61,294 bases of DNA from Amazonocrinis nigriterrae CENA67 (GCF_016056305.1 NZ_JAECZC010000010.1:100835-162128); one strand, 5' to 3'. Counted from the stretch's first letter, positions 43,706 through 53,050 are shown. A program made the numbers and translations. The notes: generated from the sequence alone by a model not told the origin.

Positions 43706-46700
43706 GTGAAATTTTCCCATCAGGATTTGCTGAAAATCATTGCTAGATCAAGTACAATCACTGAACGTTTGAGTGATGATTTCTTTGTTAGTGAAGAACA
43801 AAACAACTCTAGTGTTGTCAATTCCAGACTAGAGAAGTGGTGTCAAGTAGCAGCTGAGGGAAACTGGGAAAAATTTCAGCAGCGTCTAGCCTGGGACGGT
43901 CTAGATGTGAATACAGTTCGTCGTGTACTGGGAACTATAGGCATCAAAGATCAACAGGAGATTCCAGGCTGGGCAGAAACTTTGAATCAATGTCTGCAAG
44001 CTACTGCTTTGATAAAGCTTGATTTTTCAAAAGAAAAGACTTTAGAAACAAACCGTTGTTTAGACTCGCAAAAGCCCCTTCCTTTTGAAGAAATTTTGTT
44101 GCCCTTTATATATGTAGCCAGAGAGAAATTGAGTATCCAAACAGGAGCTAACTACGGTTTGCTTTCCAATGCAGCGCACGCTTGTCTAGAGCGTGGGCTT
44201 TTGGAATGGCTAGCCCTTGTTTGTGTGCATTCAATGGAACTAGAGTTTTCAATTTTTCGTGCTACCAAACAGTCTACCTTAGTTCGCTTGTTGAGTAAAT
44301 CCACTACACAAATTTCTAAACACTATTACCAAGATTTTATTAACAATTTGCTGACAGGTGGATTGCTAAAGATTTTTATGGAATACCCTGTGTTAGCACG
44401 CTTGATGGCAACTGCAACAGATTTGTGGATTGATAATAACAGGGAATTTATTTCACGCTTAGCATCAGACTGGTCTGAAATTCAAACATATTTTCAGCCT
44501 GATACTGAACTACAACAAGTGATTGCTGTACAGCCAAATCTTTCTGATCGCCATTCTCATGGAAATTCGGTCATGGCAATTACCTTTGACTCTGGTTTGA
44601 AACTAATTTACAAACCAAAAAATTTAGCATTAGAACAGGCTTATTTTGAGATTCTTGAATGGATCAATCAGCAGAATATTTTACTACCATTCAAATTAAT
44701 TAAAGTAATGAATCGCTCAATCTATGGCTGGGTTGAGTTTGTGGAAACAGTACCTTGTCAAAATCAAAAGTCAGCCAAGCGTTACTATCAGCGAGTAGGT
44801 ATGCTTTTATGTTTAACCTACATTCTAGATGCGACAGATTTACATTATGAAAATATTATTGCCTGTGATGAACACCCCGTTTTGATTGATCTAGAAACGC
44901 TAATGCATCCCTGGGTGAAGTCAGCACAAGATTTGCAATTTGCTAATAGCGCTTTGCATGTGGCAAATCAGCAAATGTGGCATTCCGTATTGCGTAGCGG
45001 TCTATTACCCCAGTGGGAGCAAGGACTGGAAGGTCAAGTGCGTAGTGTTGGTGGATTACGGGACTTCAATCAACAGGAGGAGTTTTCCTCAGTTTTAGCG
45101 TTACATCACATTAACAGTGATGCAATGATACTCAGTTATGAAAACCAAAATACTCACAATTTAATAAATTCAAATACACAAAATGAAATCTATCTATTAC
45201 TAAATGATTATTCGGCAGAAATTATTAAAGGTTTCTCGCAAATGTATAATTTTTTACTTATACATAAGTTAGAAATTACTCAGCCAAATAGTCTGTTACA
45301 AAAGCTCAATCATCAAATTATACGCTTTGTATTTCGCCCTACGAGTATTTACGCTTTAGTATTAAAAACCACACTACAACCGAGATGTTTGCGAGATGGT
45401 GCTGAGCAAAGTATCCAGCTAGATATTTTGAGCAGAGCAATGCTTTTATCAAAAAATAAACCTCTATTTTGGCCTCTGCTGAAAGTAGAACAGCAGGCTT
45501 TGGCACAAATGGACATCCCATTATTTGCAGCTTGCTCAGACAGTAATGCTTTAAAAATTACTCCTAATCAAATAATTGATAATTTGTTTATTGAGCCAAG
45601 TTTTAGCTGGGTTATTGACCGTGTGAATCAACTGAATAACGAAGATTTAGAACGACAAATTGGCTTTATCAAGGGAGCATTGTATGCTTACAGCGCTCAT
45701 GAAATTGACCATTTTCTTCATGGTGAGAAATTAGATATTCCTTTGGATAGTACTAATATTTTAACTCACGACCAAATATTACAGCAGGCTATAGCGATAG
45801 CAACAGACTTACAGAAACAAGCAATTCGCTCTGCTGATGGTAGTACTACTTGGATTGCTCCTCAATACATACCTGAGTTACGGCGCTTTCAACTTCAGCC
45901 TCTAGACTATAGTTTATTTGATGGAATTTTTGGAACTGCTTTATTTTTGGCGGCGCTAGAAAAAATCATACCAGGCACTGGATTTCGTGAACTGGCACGA
46001 GGAGCTTTACAATCATTTCATAAAGATTTACAATCATCTTTTTTTGACCAATTTGCTAAACAATTTACTATTAGTGGAGCCGTGGGTTGTTGCTCCCTAA
46101 TATATGTACTAGTTCGTATTAGTCAATTTTTGGCAGAGCCAGAGTTCTTAGAAGATGCTAAAAAAATTGCATCTTTGATTACTTCTGATATGATTGCTGC
46201 CGACCAAAAATTTGACATTATTTCAGGAGCTGCTGGTGCAATTTTGGGATTGCTAGCCTTGTATAATATCACTACTGATCAAGAGATTCTTTATCAAGCA
46301 CTGGATTGTGGTCATCATTTACTAAAAAATAGAGTTACCAGTGATTCAGGATGTAGAACTTGGGCAACTATTGAGGGAGAATTACTGACTGGAGTTTCTC
46401 ATGGCGCAGCCGGAATTGCTTACGCCTTACTGAGCCTGTATCAAGTTACTGACGAAACTGCCTTTCGAGAAGCTGCTCAGGAAGCTATTGCTTATGAACG
46501 TAGTGTCTTTATTGATGAATTAGGCAATTGGCCTGATTTGAGATCTTCACCAATAAAAGCTGATTTGACACCTAAATGCGATTGGTCTCATGGTGCTGCG
46601 GGCATTGGTTTGGTTAGAGTTGCTGGGTTAAGTATTCTCGATACCAATGAAATTCGTCGAGACATTGAAGTAGCAATAAAAACAACCCAAAAATATCAGT

Positions 46701-46972
46701 TGGATGGTGTTGATAATCTCTGCAATGGCAATTTTGGTCGAATCGAATTTTTATTTACCGCAGGTCGTAAACTGAATCTACCTGAATTAATTCAAACAGC
46801 AATGGAACAAGCTACTCAAGTCGTAACTCGTGCTAAACACAGGGGTGGTTTTGCTTATGGCTCTGCCCTTACTTTCCATCCTGGTTTCTTCCAAGGCACT
46901 GCCGGAATTGGCTACCAACTACTAAGATTAGCTTACCCAGACCAATTTCCCTCTGTCCTGCTGTGGGAGTAA
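43706..46972 (+). CDS. lanM: Class II lanthipeptide synthetase (LanM)
   Basis: 1088 residues from GTG 43706. The N-terminal dehydratase domain (about 120-640) keeps the kinase-like catalytic set: DRHSHGNS (Asp281, His283/285), YKPK (Lys303), DATDLHYEN (Asp378, His380, Asn383) and IDLET (Asp395, Glu397). It would phosphorylate and eliminate Ser/Thr. The C-terminal LanC-like cyclase (about 720-1088) shows GVSHGAAGIAYAL, HGAAGIGLVR, NLCNGNFGRIEFL and PGFFQGTAGIGYQLLRLAYPDQ. The expected zinc ligands in WCHG and CHG/CCG read WSHG (Ser961) and CNG (Cys1006-Asn1007). Two of three ligands are thus lost, although a Cys two residues before the Trp (Cys958) is close. The stop codon is followed within seven bases by a MITE-like element. 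Confidence 0.95.
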   Translation: MKFSHQDLLKIIARSSTITERLSDDFFVSEEQNNSSVVNSRLEKWCQVAAEGNWEKFQQRLAWDGLDVNTVRRVLGTIGIKDQQEIPGWAETLNQCLQATALIKLDFSKEKTLETNRCLDSQKPLPFEEILLPFIYVAREKLSIQTGANYGLLSNAAHACLERGLLEWLALVCVHSMELEFSIFRATKQSTLVRLLSKSTTQISKHYYQDFINNLLTGGLLKIFMEYPVLARLMATATDLWIDNNREFISRLASDWSEIQTYFQPDTELQQVIAVQPNLSDRHSHGNSVMAITFDSGLKLIYKPKNLALEQAYFEILEWINQQNILLPFKLIKVMNRSIYGWVEFVETVPCQNQKSAKRYYQRVGMLLCLTYILDATDLHYENIIACDEHPVLIDLETLMHPWVKSAQDLQFANSALHVANQQMWHSVLRSGLLPQWEQGLEGQVRSVGGLRDFNQQEEFSSVLALHHINSDAMILSYENQNTHNLINSNTQNEIYLLLNDYSAEIIKGFSQMYNFLLIHKLEITQPNSLLQKLNHQIIRFVFRPTSIYALVLKTTLQPRCLRDGAEQSIQLDILSRAMLLSKNKPLFWPLLKVEQQALAQMDIPLFAACSDSNALKITPNQIIDNLFIEPSFSWVIDRVNQLNNEDLERQIGFIKGALYAYSAHEIDHFLHGEKLDIPLDSTNILTHDQILQQAIAIATDLQKQAIRSADGSTTWIAPQYIPELRRFQLQPLDYSLFDGIFGTALFLAALEKIIPGTGFRELARGALQSFHKDLQSSFFDQFAKQFTISGAVGCCSLIYVLVRISQFLAEPEFLEDAKKIASLITSDMIAADQKFDIISGAAGAILGLLALYNITTDQEILYQALDCGHHLLKNRVTSDSGCRTWATIEGELLTGVSHGAAGIAYALLSLYQVTDETAFREAAQEAIAYERSVFIDELGNWPDLRSSPIKADLTPKCDWSHGAAGIGLVRVAGLSILDTNEIRRDIEVAIKTTQKYQLDGVDNLCNGNFGRIEFLFTAGRKLNLPELIQTAMEQATQVVTRAKHRGGFAYGSALTFHPGFFQGTAGIGYQLLRLAYPDQFPSVLLWE

Positions 46973-46978
46973 TCTATG

Positions 46979-47107
46979 ATATCGTGTCCGGTTAAAGACT
47001 TATCATTAAGACTGCAAGGGAGCAGGGGCGAAAGGGTGCAGGGGAGATAATTTTAAGGTTTCTGCACACATACTCCGAATTATAAGTAATAAGCGCGAAC
47101 GTGATAT
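46979..47107. mobile_element. MITE-like element, family B, between lanM and the ABC gene
   Basis: Terminal repeats of about 30 bp: ATATCGTGTCCGGTTAAAGA... on the left (46979-47008) and ...AAGTAATAAGCGCGAACGTG plus ATAT on the right (ending 47107). They match the ends of the element at 57211-57358. The right end includes the A and T of the ABC transporter start codon (ATG 47106-47108). The interior has GGGAGCAGGGGCG-type repeats. Confidence 0.6.
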
Positions 47108-48926
47108 GACTCCCTCCACCTACAAATTAAAACATAAAATTCAAGGAGCATTGCGCTTAGGACGAGCGTTACAACTGGTGTGGCAAAGCAGTCCAACTTG
47201 GACGATCGCTCGTATATTACTCCTAATAGTACAGAGTACACTGCCTCTGCTTTCACTCTATCTGATGAAAGTAATTGTAGATGCAGTCTCTACTGCCATA
47301 GCAGCAGCCAACAAACAAGCAGCCTTCCAACAAATAGCGCTGCTAATTGTACTTACAGGCACAGTTAACTTGATTATTGCTTTATGTAGCTCGATCGCAG
47401 AACTGGTCAACACCACCCAGGCAGAAATCATTACCGACTACATGTATGGCATTGTTCATGCCAAAGCCATTGAAGTCGATTTGGAGTATTACGAAAATTC
47501 CCAATACCACGATACCCTGCAACGCGCCCAACAAGAAGCTTATTTCCGTCCTACCCATATCCTAAATAGTTTGTTGCAGCTAAGTGAAAATACTATTTCT
47601 TTGGTAGCAATTACTGGTTTATTATTATTCTTCCATTGGCAAGTTGCAGCTATTTTGTTCGTTGCCACAGTTCCTGGTCTGTTTGTACGTTTAAAATATG
47701 CCGACCAGATGTATCATTGGAAGCGCAAACGGACAGCCACACAACGCAAAGCTTATTACCTAGATTGGATGCTCACCAATAGTTGGCACGCTAAGGAAAT
47801 TCGGCTATTTAATTTAGGTTCTCTGTTCAGTCGCCGATTTCGCCAATTAAGAAAGCAACTTTACCAAGAAAGCCTTGCTATCTCTAAAAGAAGTACTGTG
47901 ACAGCGTTGGTTACCCAAACGAGTGCCACCATTGCAGTATATGGTTCCTACGCTATCATTGCTTACCAAACAGTTAAAGGCACTTTCACTCTCGGCGACT
48001 TGATAATGTATTACCAGGCATTTCAGCGCGGACAAAGTGCGCTTCAGGGGGTATTGGGTAGTGTAGCTGGTCTTTACGAAGATAATCTATTTCTCTCCAA
48101 CGTCCACGAATTCCTTGACCTCAAACCCAGAATCATTGAACCATTGCATCCTCTCCCCGTTCCTCGACTGCAACACAAAGGAATTCAATTTCAGGGTGTA
48201 AGCTTTCAATATCCTACCAGCGATCGCCAGGGACTAAAAGATATCTCCCTCACTATTCAACCAGGGGAAGTAGTAGCCTTAGTGGGTGAAAATGGCGCAG
48301 GGAAAACTACACTGATTAAACTCTTGTGCCGATTATACGACCCAACGCAAGGAAGTATCACCTTTGAGGGCTATGACTTGCGCTGTCTTGCAACCACAGA
48401 CCTGCGTCGCCAAATTAGCGTTATTTTTCAAGACTATGCCAAGTATTATCTTACCGCCAAAGAAAACATTTGGTTTGGCAACATCGACCTACCACCAGAT
48501 GATGGACTCATTCAAAATGCTGCTTATAAAGCTGGTGCAGATGATGTCATCAGTAGTTTACCCAATAGCTATGAAACTATTCTAGGGAATTGGTTTGAAG
48601 ATGGGGAAGAACTCAGTATTGGTCAGTGGCAGAAAATTGCATTAGCACGAGCTTTTCTGCGCGATGCCCAAATCCTCGTTTTGGACGAACCAACCAGCGC
48701 CCTGGATGCTAAAGCTGAAGAAGAAGTTTTTCAAAAATTCCGCCAACTCATCAAAAATCAAGCAGCTATTCTCATCAGCCATCGCCTCTCCACGGTCAAA
48801 ATGGCTGATCACATTTACCTAATGGAGCATGGGCGAATTGTAGAAAACGGCACTCATGAAGAACTGATGCAGCTGGGTGGTAGTTACGCACACTTGTTTG
48901 AAATCCAAGCCAAAAATTACCGTTGA
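47106..48926 (+). CDS. ABC exporter (fused permease-ATPase), peptide/lipid type
   Basis: 606 residues. An N-terminal six-helix exporter domain (about 20-330) is followed by the ATPase domain: Walker A GENGAGKTTLIKLL, a variant signature region LSIGQWQKIALARAFL, Walker B ILVLDEPTSALD and ISHRLSTV. There is no N-terminal C39 peptidase domain, so it does not mature the peptide itself. It probably works as a homodimer that exports the modified peptide. The start ATG lies in the end of a MITE-like element and lacks a Shine-Dalgarno sequence. The first residues are basic (MTPSTYKLKHKIQGALRLGR), so the start may be as given or may have been re-set by the insertion. Confidence 0.92.
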   Translation: MTPSTYKLKHKIQGALRLGRALQLVWQSSPTWTIARILLLIVQSTLPLLSLYLMKVIVDAVSTAIAAANKQAAFQQIALLIVLTGTVNLIIALCSSIAELVNTTQAEIITDYMYGIVHAKAIEVDLEYYENSQYHDTLQRAQQEAYFRPTHILNSLLQLSENTISLVAITGLLLFFHWQVAAILFVATVPGLFVRLKYADQMYHWKRKRTATQRKAYYLDWMLTNSWHAKEIRLFNLGSLFSRRFRQLRKQLYQESLAISKRSTVTALVTQTSATIAVYGSYAIIAYQTVKGTFTLGDLIMYYQAFQRGQSALQGVLGSVAGLYEDNLFLSNVHEFLDLKPRIIEPLHPLPVPRLQHKGIQFQGVSFQYPTSDRQGLKDISLTIQPGEVVALVGENGAGKTTLIKLLCRLYDPTQGSITFEGYDLRCLATTDLRRQISVIFQDYAKYYLTAKENIWFGNIDLPPDDGLIQNAAYKAGADDVISSLPNSYETILGNWFEDGEELSIGQWQKIALARAFLRDAQILVLDEPTSALDAKAEEEVFQKFRQLIKNQAAILISHRLSTVKMADHIYLMEHGRIVENGTHEELMQLGGSYAHLFEIQAKNYR

Positions 48927-48933
48927 GGAGTCT

Positions 48934-50076
48934 ATGACAACCTTAATTCAACCACCTAGTAAAGAACCAACAACTAACGCAGAAATAGAGTTACTTCTGT
49001 GCTGTGTCAGAACCTGCATTACTCCCCAAACAGCAGAGCAAATCAAAACTCTAGTCCAGCAAAATATCAATTGGACTGACCTCATGCAAACAGCAGCCCT
49101 TCAAGGAGTCATACCACTTTTATACCAAACCTTGAACACCACCTGCCCAGAAGATGTTCCTAAAACTATCCTGGCTCAACTGCGTAGCCAATTCCACGCC
49201 AACGCCCTACGCAACCTCTTGCTAACTCAAGAACTATTAACACTCCTAGCACTGTTTAATAAATACGATATCTGCGCTATCCCATTTAAAGGGCCAGTAT
49301 TGGCAGTCGAGGCTTATGGTAATCTGGCACTGCGGCAATTCGGAGATTTAGATATTCTGGTTCGCAAACAGGATTATACAAAAGCCAAAGAACTGCTAAT
49401 TACTCAAGGCTATTGCATGTTACATGACAGCCAACATGAAGCAAAATATCTGCAAGCTCAACTGTGCCATTCCCAGCGCCAAGTCAGCGTAGATCTTCAC
49501 TATGGAATCCCCCCGTGGGAACTCGAACTAGAAACAGCAGGGTTTTGGGAAAACCTTCAGCCAGTATCCCTGACTAGCACAACAATACTAACTCTTTCAC
49601 CAGAAGATCATCTATTAATACTTTGTATAAATGGGCATAAGGTATTTTGGCGGCATTTAGGGGATATCTGCAATGTAGCTGCAATGATTTGTACCCACCC
49701 AGAGATGAATTGGCAACGAATCATAGAACAAGCTCAAAGGTTAAGAATCAAGCGAATCCTTTATGTAGCCTTGGTATTGGCTAGTGATGTGTTAAAAATA
49801 CCCTTACCAGAAGAAATTTTGTCAACAGTTAAAACTGCTCCATTCATCAGATGGTTAGCAATTAAATTGCATGAAAATTGTTTGTTTAAGACTGAAGATT
49901 TCAATCATTACTCTTCATCTGACCCCAGATTTAACTTAACGATAGGTTTATACAATCTGCTCATCAGTAAGTACAAATATAAAAATGTTTTCAATTGGTT
50001 GCGACTAACACGATTGATTAGAAAGTATGGATTTGCTTATTTGAAATATATGTTCAAACAGTTACACCAAACATGA
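48934..50076 (+). CDS. Nucleotidyltransferase family protein (NTP_transf_5 type)
   Basis: 380 residues from ATG 48934 with GAGGAG before it; it lies eight bases after the exporter stop codon. The signature IPFKGPVLAVEAYGNLALRQFGDLDILV (Asp-x-Asp metal site) is of the uncharacterised nucleotidyltransferase family PF14907. Later marks are SVDLHYGIPPWELE, LSPEDHLLILCINGHKVFWRHLGDICNVAAMI. Members are often found in lasso-peptide and other RiPP loci next to B2 proteins and may add a nucleotide or modify the peptide; activity is unproven. The stop overlaps the next start (ATGA). Confidence 0.85.
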   Translation: MTTLIQPPSKEPTTNAEIELLLCCVRTCITPQTAEQIKTLVQQNINWTDLMQTAALQGVIPLLYQTLNTTCPEDVPKTILAQLRSQFHANALRNLLLTQELLTLLALFNKYDICAIPFKGPVLAVEAYGNLALRQFGDLDILVRKQDYTKAKELLITQGYCMLHDSQHEAKYLQAQLCHSQRQVSVDLHYGIPPWELELETAGFWENLQPVSLTSTTILTLSPEDHLLILCINGHKVFWRHLGDICNVAAMICTHPEMNWQRIIEQAQRLRIKRILYVALVLASDVLKIPLPEEILSTVKTAPFIRWLAIKLHENCLFKTEDFNHYSSSDPRFNLTIGLYNLLISKYKYKNVFNWLRLTRLIRKYGFAYLKYMFKQLHQT

Positions 50077-51011
50077 AAACTGCTGTTGCTTTGTTAATCT
50101 TTAATCGACCTGATACTACAGAAAAAGTATTTGAGGCTATTCGTCAAGCCAAACCTCCCAAACTTTTAGTAGTTGCAGATGGCCCTCGTCCAGACCAAGA
50201 AGATGATATTAATAACTGTGCCGCTACCCGTGATATTATCTCGCGGGTTGATTGGGATTGCCAAGTTATGACAAATTATTCTGATGTCAACTTGGGTTGT
50301 GGTCGGAGGGTTTCCAGTGGATTAGACTGGGTTTTTAGCATAGTTGAACGCGCCATTATTCTTGAGGATGATTGCTTACCAAATCCTAGTTTCTTTAGAT
50401 ACTGTGAGGAGTTATTGGAGAAATATCAGGATGATGAACGGATTATGACAATTCTGGGAACTAATGGATTCAATAAATGGAAATCCACTAGCCAAAGTTA
50501 CCACTTTTGTTATTGGCCTAGTCCTGTTTGGGGCTGGGCTTCTTGGTCTAGGGCATGGCGTTGTTATAATCACGATATCCAAGCTTGGGCTAATCCCAAA
50601 GTTCAGCAGCAAATTAGAAATTTTATGGCTGATGATGCTCTTTTTTTAGGAATGGCGTGGCGATTTCAAAGAGCATACCGCAATGAGGTAGACACTTGGG
50701 ATTGGCAATGGTATTTTGCTATCCTGTCCAATTCAGGTATGGCTATTGTACCTGCTGTCAATTTAGTTGCTAATATTGGGTTTGGCCCCAAAGCTACACA
50801 TACCAAGTCAAGACGACCAAGGGTAGTGAACCGAAAAACTTATTCTCTAGAATTCCCACTACTACATCCTGATGGTATGGCTCCTGATCTCGATTACCAT
50901 CGGGAAATTACTAAAGTTAGACCTATCCAAGAATTTATCTTTAAAATTAAAGCAAAACTTCGTCCCTATAAAAATTATTTGTTGAATCTGATCAAACACA
51001 AAAATTTTTAG
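50073..51011 (+). CDS. Glycosyltransferase family 2-like protein
   Basis: 312 residues; it overlaps the nucleotidyltransferase gene by 4 bp. It opens with AVALLIFNRPDTTEKVFEAIRQAKPPKLLVVADGPRP, the nucleotide-sugar fold. It has RAIILEDDCLPNPSFFRYCEELL (Asp-Asp metal region), then CYWPSPVWGWASWSRAWRCYNHDI and WDWQWYFAILSNSGMAIVPAVNLVANIGFG, as in the GT2-like proteins seen in surface-sugar loci. The coupling suggests it belongs to the peptide locus, perhaps glycosylating the product or a partner. The last ~40 residues are basic and may attach to the membrane. Confidence 0.85.
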   Translation: MKTAVALLIFNRPDTTEKVFEAIRQAKPPKLLVVADGPRPDQEDDINNCAATRDIISRVDWDCQVMTNYSDVNLGCGRRVSSGLDWVFSIVERAIILEDDCLPNPSFFRYCEELLEKYQDDERIMTILGTNGFNKWKSTSQSYHFCYWPSPVWGWASWSRAWRCYNHDIQAWANPKVQQQIRNFMADDALFLGMAWRFQRAYRNEVDTWDWQWYFAILSNSGMAIVPAVNLVANIGFGPKATHTKSRRPRVVNRKTYSLEFPLLHPDGMAPDLDYHREITKVRPIQEFIFKIKAKLRPYKNYLLNLIKHKNF

Positions 51012-51805
51012 ACACAAGTAGCGTTTTGATATTTCCAATTTTGGTTGAACAACAACAGTGCGATCGCTTCCCCAAACCCCAAACTATTTTCACCTCAACA
51101 GTTTAGGGGAACAGTGAACAATGCCGTTGCTCTTGGCAAGCGCGATCGCACTATTGGCATGTTTGCAGATACGATGGTTCTGGTGTACTCGCCTGCTGTA
51201 GGCATCGCACTTGAAGTGACTACTGCCCATATACAAGCGACAATTGTCTTACAGATTGTAGTCAATATTAATACTGTAACGCATACTCAACTATTTTCTA
51301 GTCTTGTAAAGATTTGTTAAGTAATACGAAAAGAACCTTTTGAGAAAGGTTGTTATGAATTGAGCATTGACAAACTAGGCAAAAAAAGAGTGGGGAAAAT
51401 CAAGAAAAAACAGGCGATGGCTGCGCCAACGTCTTCTCCTTCGGAGACGCTAGCGCGAACGACGAACGCTAATCATTTTTGGAGTATAAATCATTTACGT
51501 CCAGAGTGTATTTACGGTTCAGACGATCAAAGCAATTACTAAATCATTCACTGCTAAGTATGAATGCGTAAGTTCTAGCTGATTGATTTTTTAGCTGATT
51601 TTTCCAGAAATACAGCGAATAGAGGGAACAAAACCAGGATTTATGGACTCAGATCTCCTAACCCACTAAAAAAGTGGACTATAGAAATTCCCCGCTGCTT
51701 TAAAGGGGGGCTTGTTCATATCTATGTTCTGGGCTTCAGTACGTAAGTCCTAGTTGTTTTAATAAGCAAGTTTGCTGCTCACTTAGACATATAACAAAGG
51801 AGTTA
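51012..51805. other. 0.8-kb spacer between peptide and fatty-acyl gene blocks
   Basis: No convincing gene was found; the short open frames have low-complexity or repeat-derived products. It contains a fragment of the modular repeat (CTTCTCCTTCGGAGACGCTAG, 51429-51449) and HIP1-type sites. A promoter for the downstream five-gene run could lie in the last 250 bp, and the ribosome site AAAGGAG precedes the first gene. Confidence 0.65.
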
Positions 51806-52081
51806 ATGAGGGTGAAAGATTATATTTGTCAGCTTTTTGCAGAAAACGTTAAATTACCTTACGCTGAAATTTTTGAGCATGACTTAACACTTTCAGAAAT
51901 TATTGCTCGTTCTGAACAACTTCACAACAGTATTGATCTCATGGAGGCATTTGCCAAAATTAGTAACACCATCAAAAAGCAGTATGGAACTGACATCCGC
52001 CTACCTGCTTTCTCATTAGATACAAAAATTTCAACAGTATTAGAAGTCTTCTTAGAAGAAGTCGAACGGGTGCAAATTTAA
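51806..52081 (+). CDS. Acyl carrier protein-like protein
   Basis: 91 residues, acidic, ATG 51806 with AAAGGAG before it. The central LHNSIDLMEAFAKI aligns with the DSLxxxE phosphopantetheine site of carrier proteins; the presumed attachment residue is Ser42. The usual preceding Asp is Asn here. The C-terminal half (GTDIRLPAFSLDTKISTVLEVFLEEVERV) has the helix III-IV pattern of ACPs. The next genes encode an acyl-ACP desaturase-like protein, an AcpS-type transferase and an acyl-AMP ligase, which supports the call. Confidence 0.75.
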   Translation: MRVKDYICQLFAENVKLPYAEIFEHDLTLSEIIARSEQLHNSIDLMEAFAKISNTIKKQYGTDIRLPAFSLDTKISTVLEVFLEEVERVQI

Positions 52082-52153
52082 CCGTAATCAAATAAAAAGT
52101 CTCACCAAGAGTAAACCTAGAAACTTGATAAATTGAATTTCATAAATATAAAT

Positions 52154-53050
52154 ATGGTAAATCTAATTTCTAGACCCAATATTGTCAACCAACTGTATAG
52201 CATTCTCGCTGAACAACGCAGTTCCTTAGTAGATTTAATTTGGGAACAACATAGTTTTCACGAAAAGCGCCGATGGAGCGCTGTGGAAATGATCAATGCG
52301 ATTAACTTAGAAAATTTAAGCGAAATTGATAAAGCGAACATTTGGAATGCTGGACGAGCAGAATTAACCACCAAACCTGGAGCGGATCGTCTTGCAAGAC
52401 TCGCAGATGCAGAATGTCGCCGCTGGCAACAGTCTAATCCAGTTTTAGCGAGTGTCATGCAAGCTTGCAGTACTTGGAGCCGTTACTGGAACGAGGAAGA
52501 AAGCTTTCATGAAAGTACACTCAATCGCTTATCTAACCTACTTGGTTTAGAAACAGTAGATGATCAGATTCTAATTGAGTTTCGGAAGATTTTTCCCGAT
52601 GATGATATGCTCAGAACTCTAGTTTTACTGGCGATTTCTGAGATTACAGCCATAGTTAACTACTCATATTGTGCCAGTGTTGCTCAAGATCCTGGGTTGA
52701 AGAAATTGTTTAAGCAGATTGCTGCTGATGAAGCGCAGCACATGACCTACTTCATTAGTTTTGCCAAGGCTCTAGTTGATAGCCAAGAATACTCCCCAAA
52801 AGGAGCATTTGCTGTTACTTACTTGTTTGTTCGTGAAGGTGGCGAACTTTATGGTAGCCAGCGGCAGCATTTAGAAAAACGTGATTCGCATGTTAACTGG
52901 TGGGACGCACTCAAGTACGAGATGACAATTCCTGACAATATTGAACGTAAGCAAGGAATGATATTTTCTGCCCTCAGACAAATTACAGGTATTGAGGTGA
53001 ACTCAGCAGCGGAAGTTGAACAAAAGTGGTTGGAATTGGTGGGATGTTAA
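52154..53050 (+). CDS. Ferritin-like diiron protein, acyl-ACP desaturase type
   Basis: 298 residues from ATG 52154; a TTG at 52133 is the alternative. It is a soluble helical protein with two carboxylate-histidine motifs: EESFH (Glu116, His119) and DEAQH (Glu193, His196), i.e. the ExxH/DExxH pair of acyl-ACP desaturases and related diiron oxidases. Other marks are WNEEESFHESTLNRL and YFISFAKALVD. It could introduce a double bond into, or oxidise, an acyl chain held on the neighbouring ACP. Membership in the plant-type acyl-ACP desaturase family is likely, but a heme-oxygenase-like diiron oxidase is an alternative. The next gene overlaps its 3' end by 7 bp. Confidence 0.78.
   Translation: MVNLISRPNIVNQLYSILAEQRSSLVDLIWEQHSFHEKRRWSAVEMINAINLENLSEIDKANIWNAGRAELTTKPGADRLARLADAECRRWQQSNPVLASVMQACSTWSRYWNEEESFHESTLNRLSNLLGLETVDDQILIEFRKIFPDDDMLRTLVLLAISEITAIVNYSYCASVAQDPGLKKLFKQIAADEAQHMTYFISFAKALVDSQEYSPKGAFAVTYLFVREGGELYGSQRQHLEKRDSHVNWWDALKYEMTIPDNIERKQGMIFSALRQITGIEVNSAAEVEQKWLELVGC

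Noticed and set aside
51045-51320. 91-codon frame after the glycosyltransferase
   Set aside because: It lies in the spacer with HIP1-type sites; no domain pattern or ribosome site was seen.
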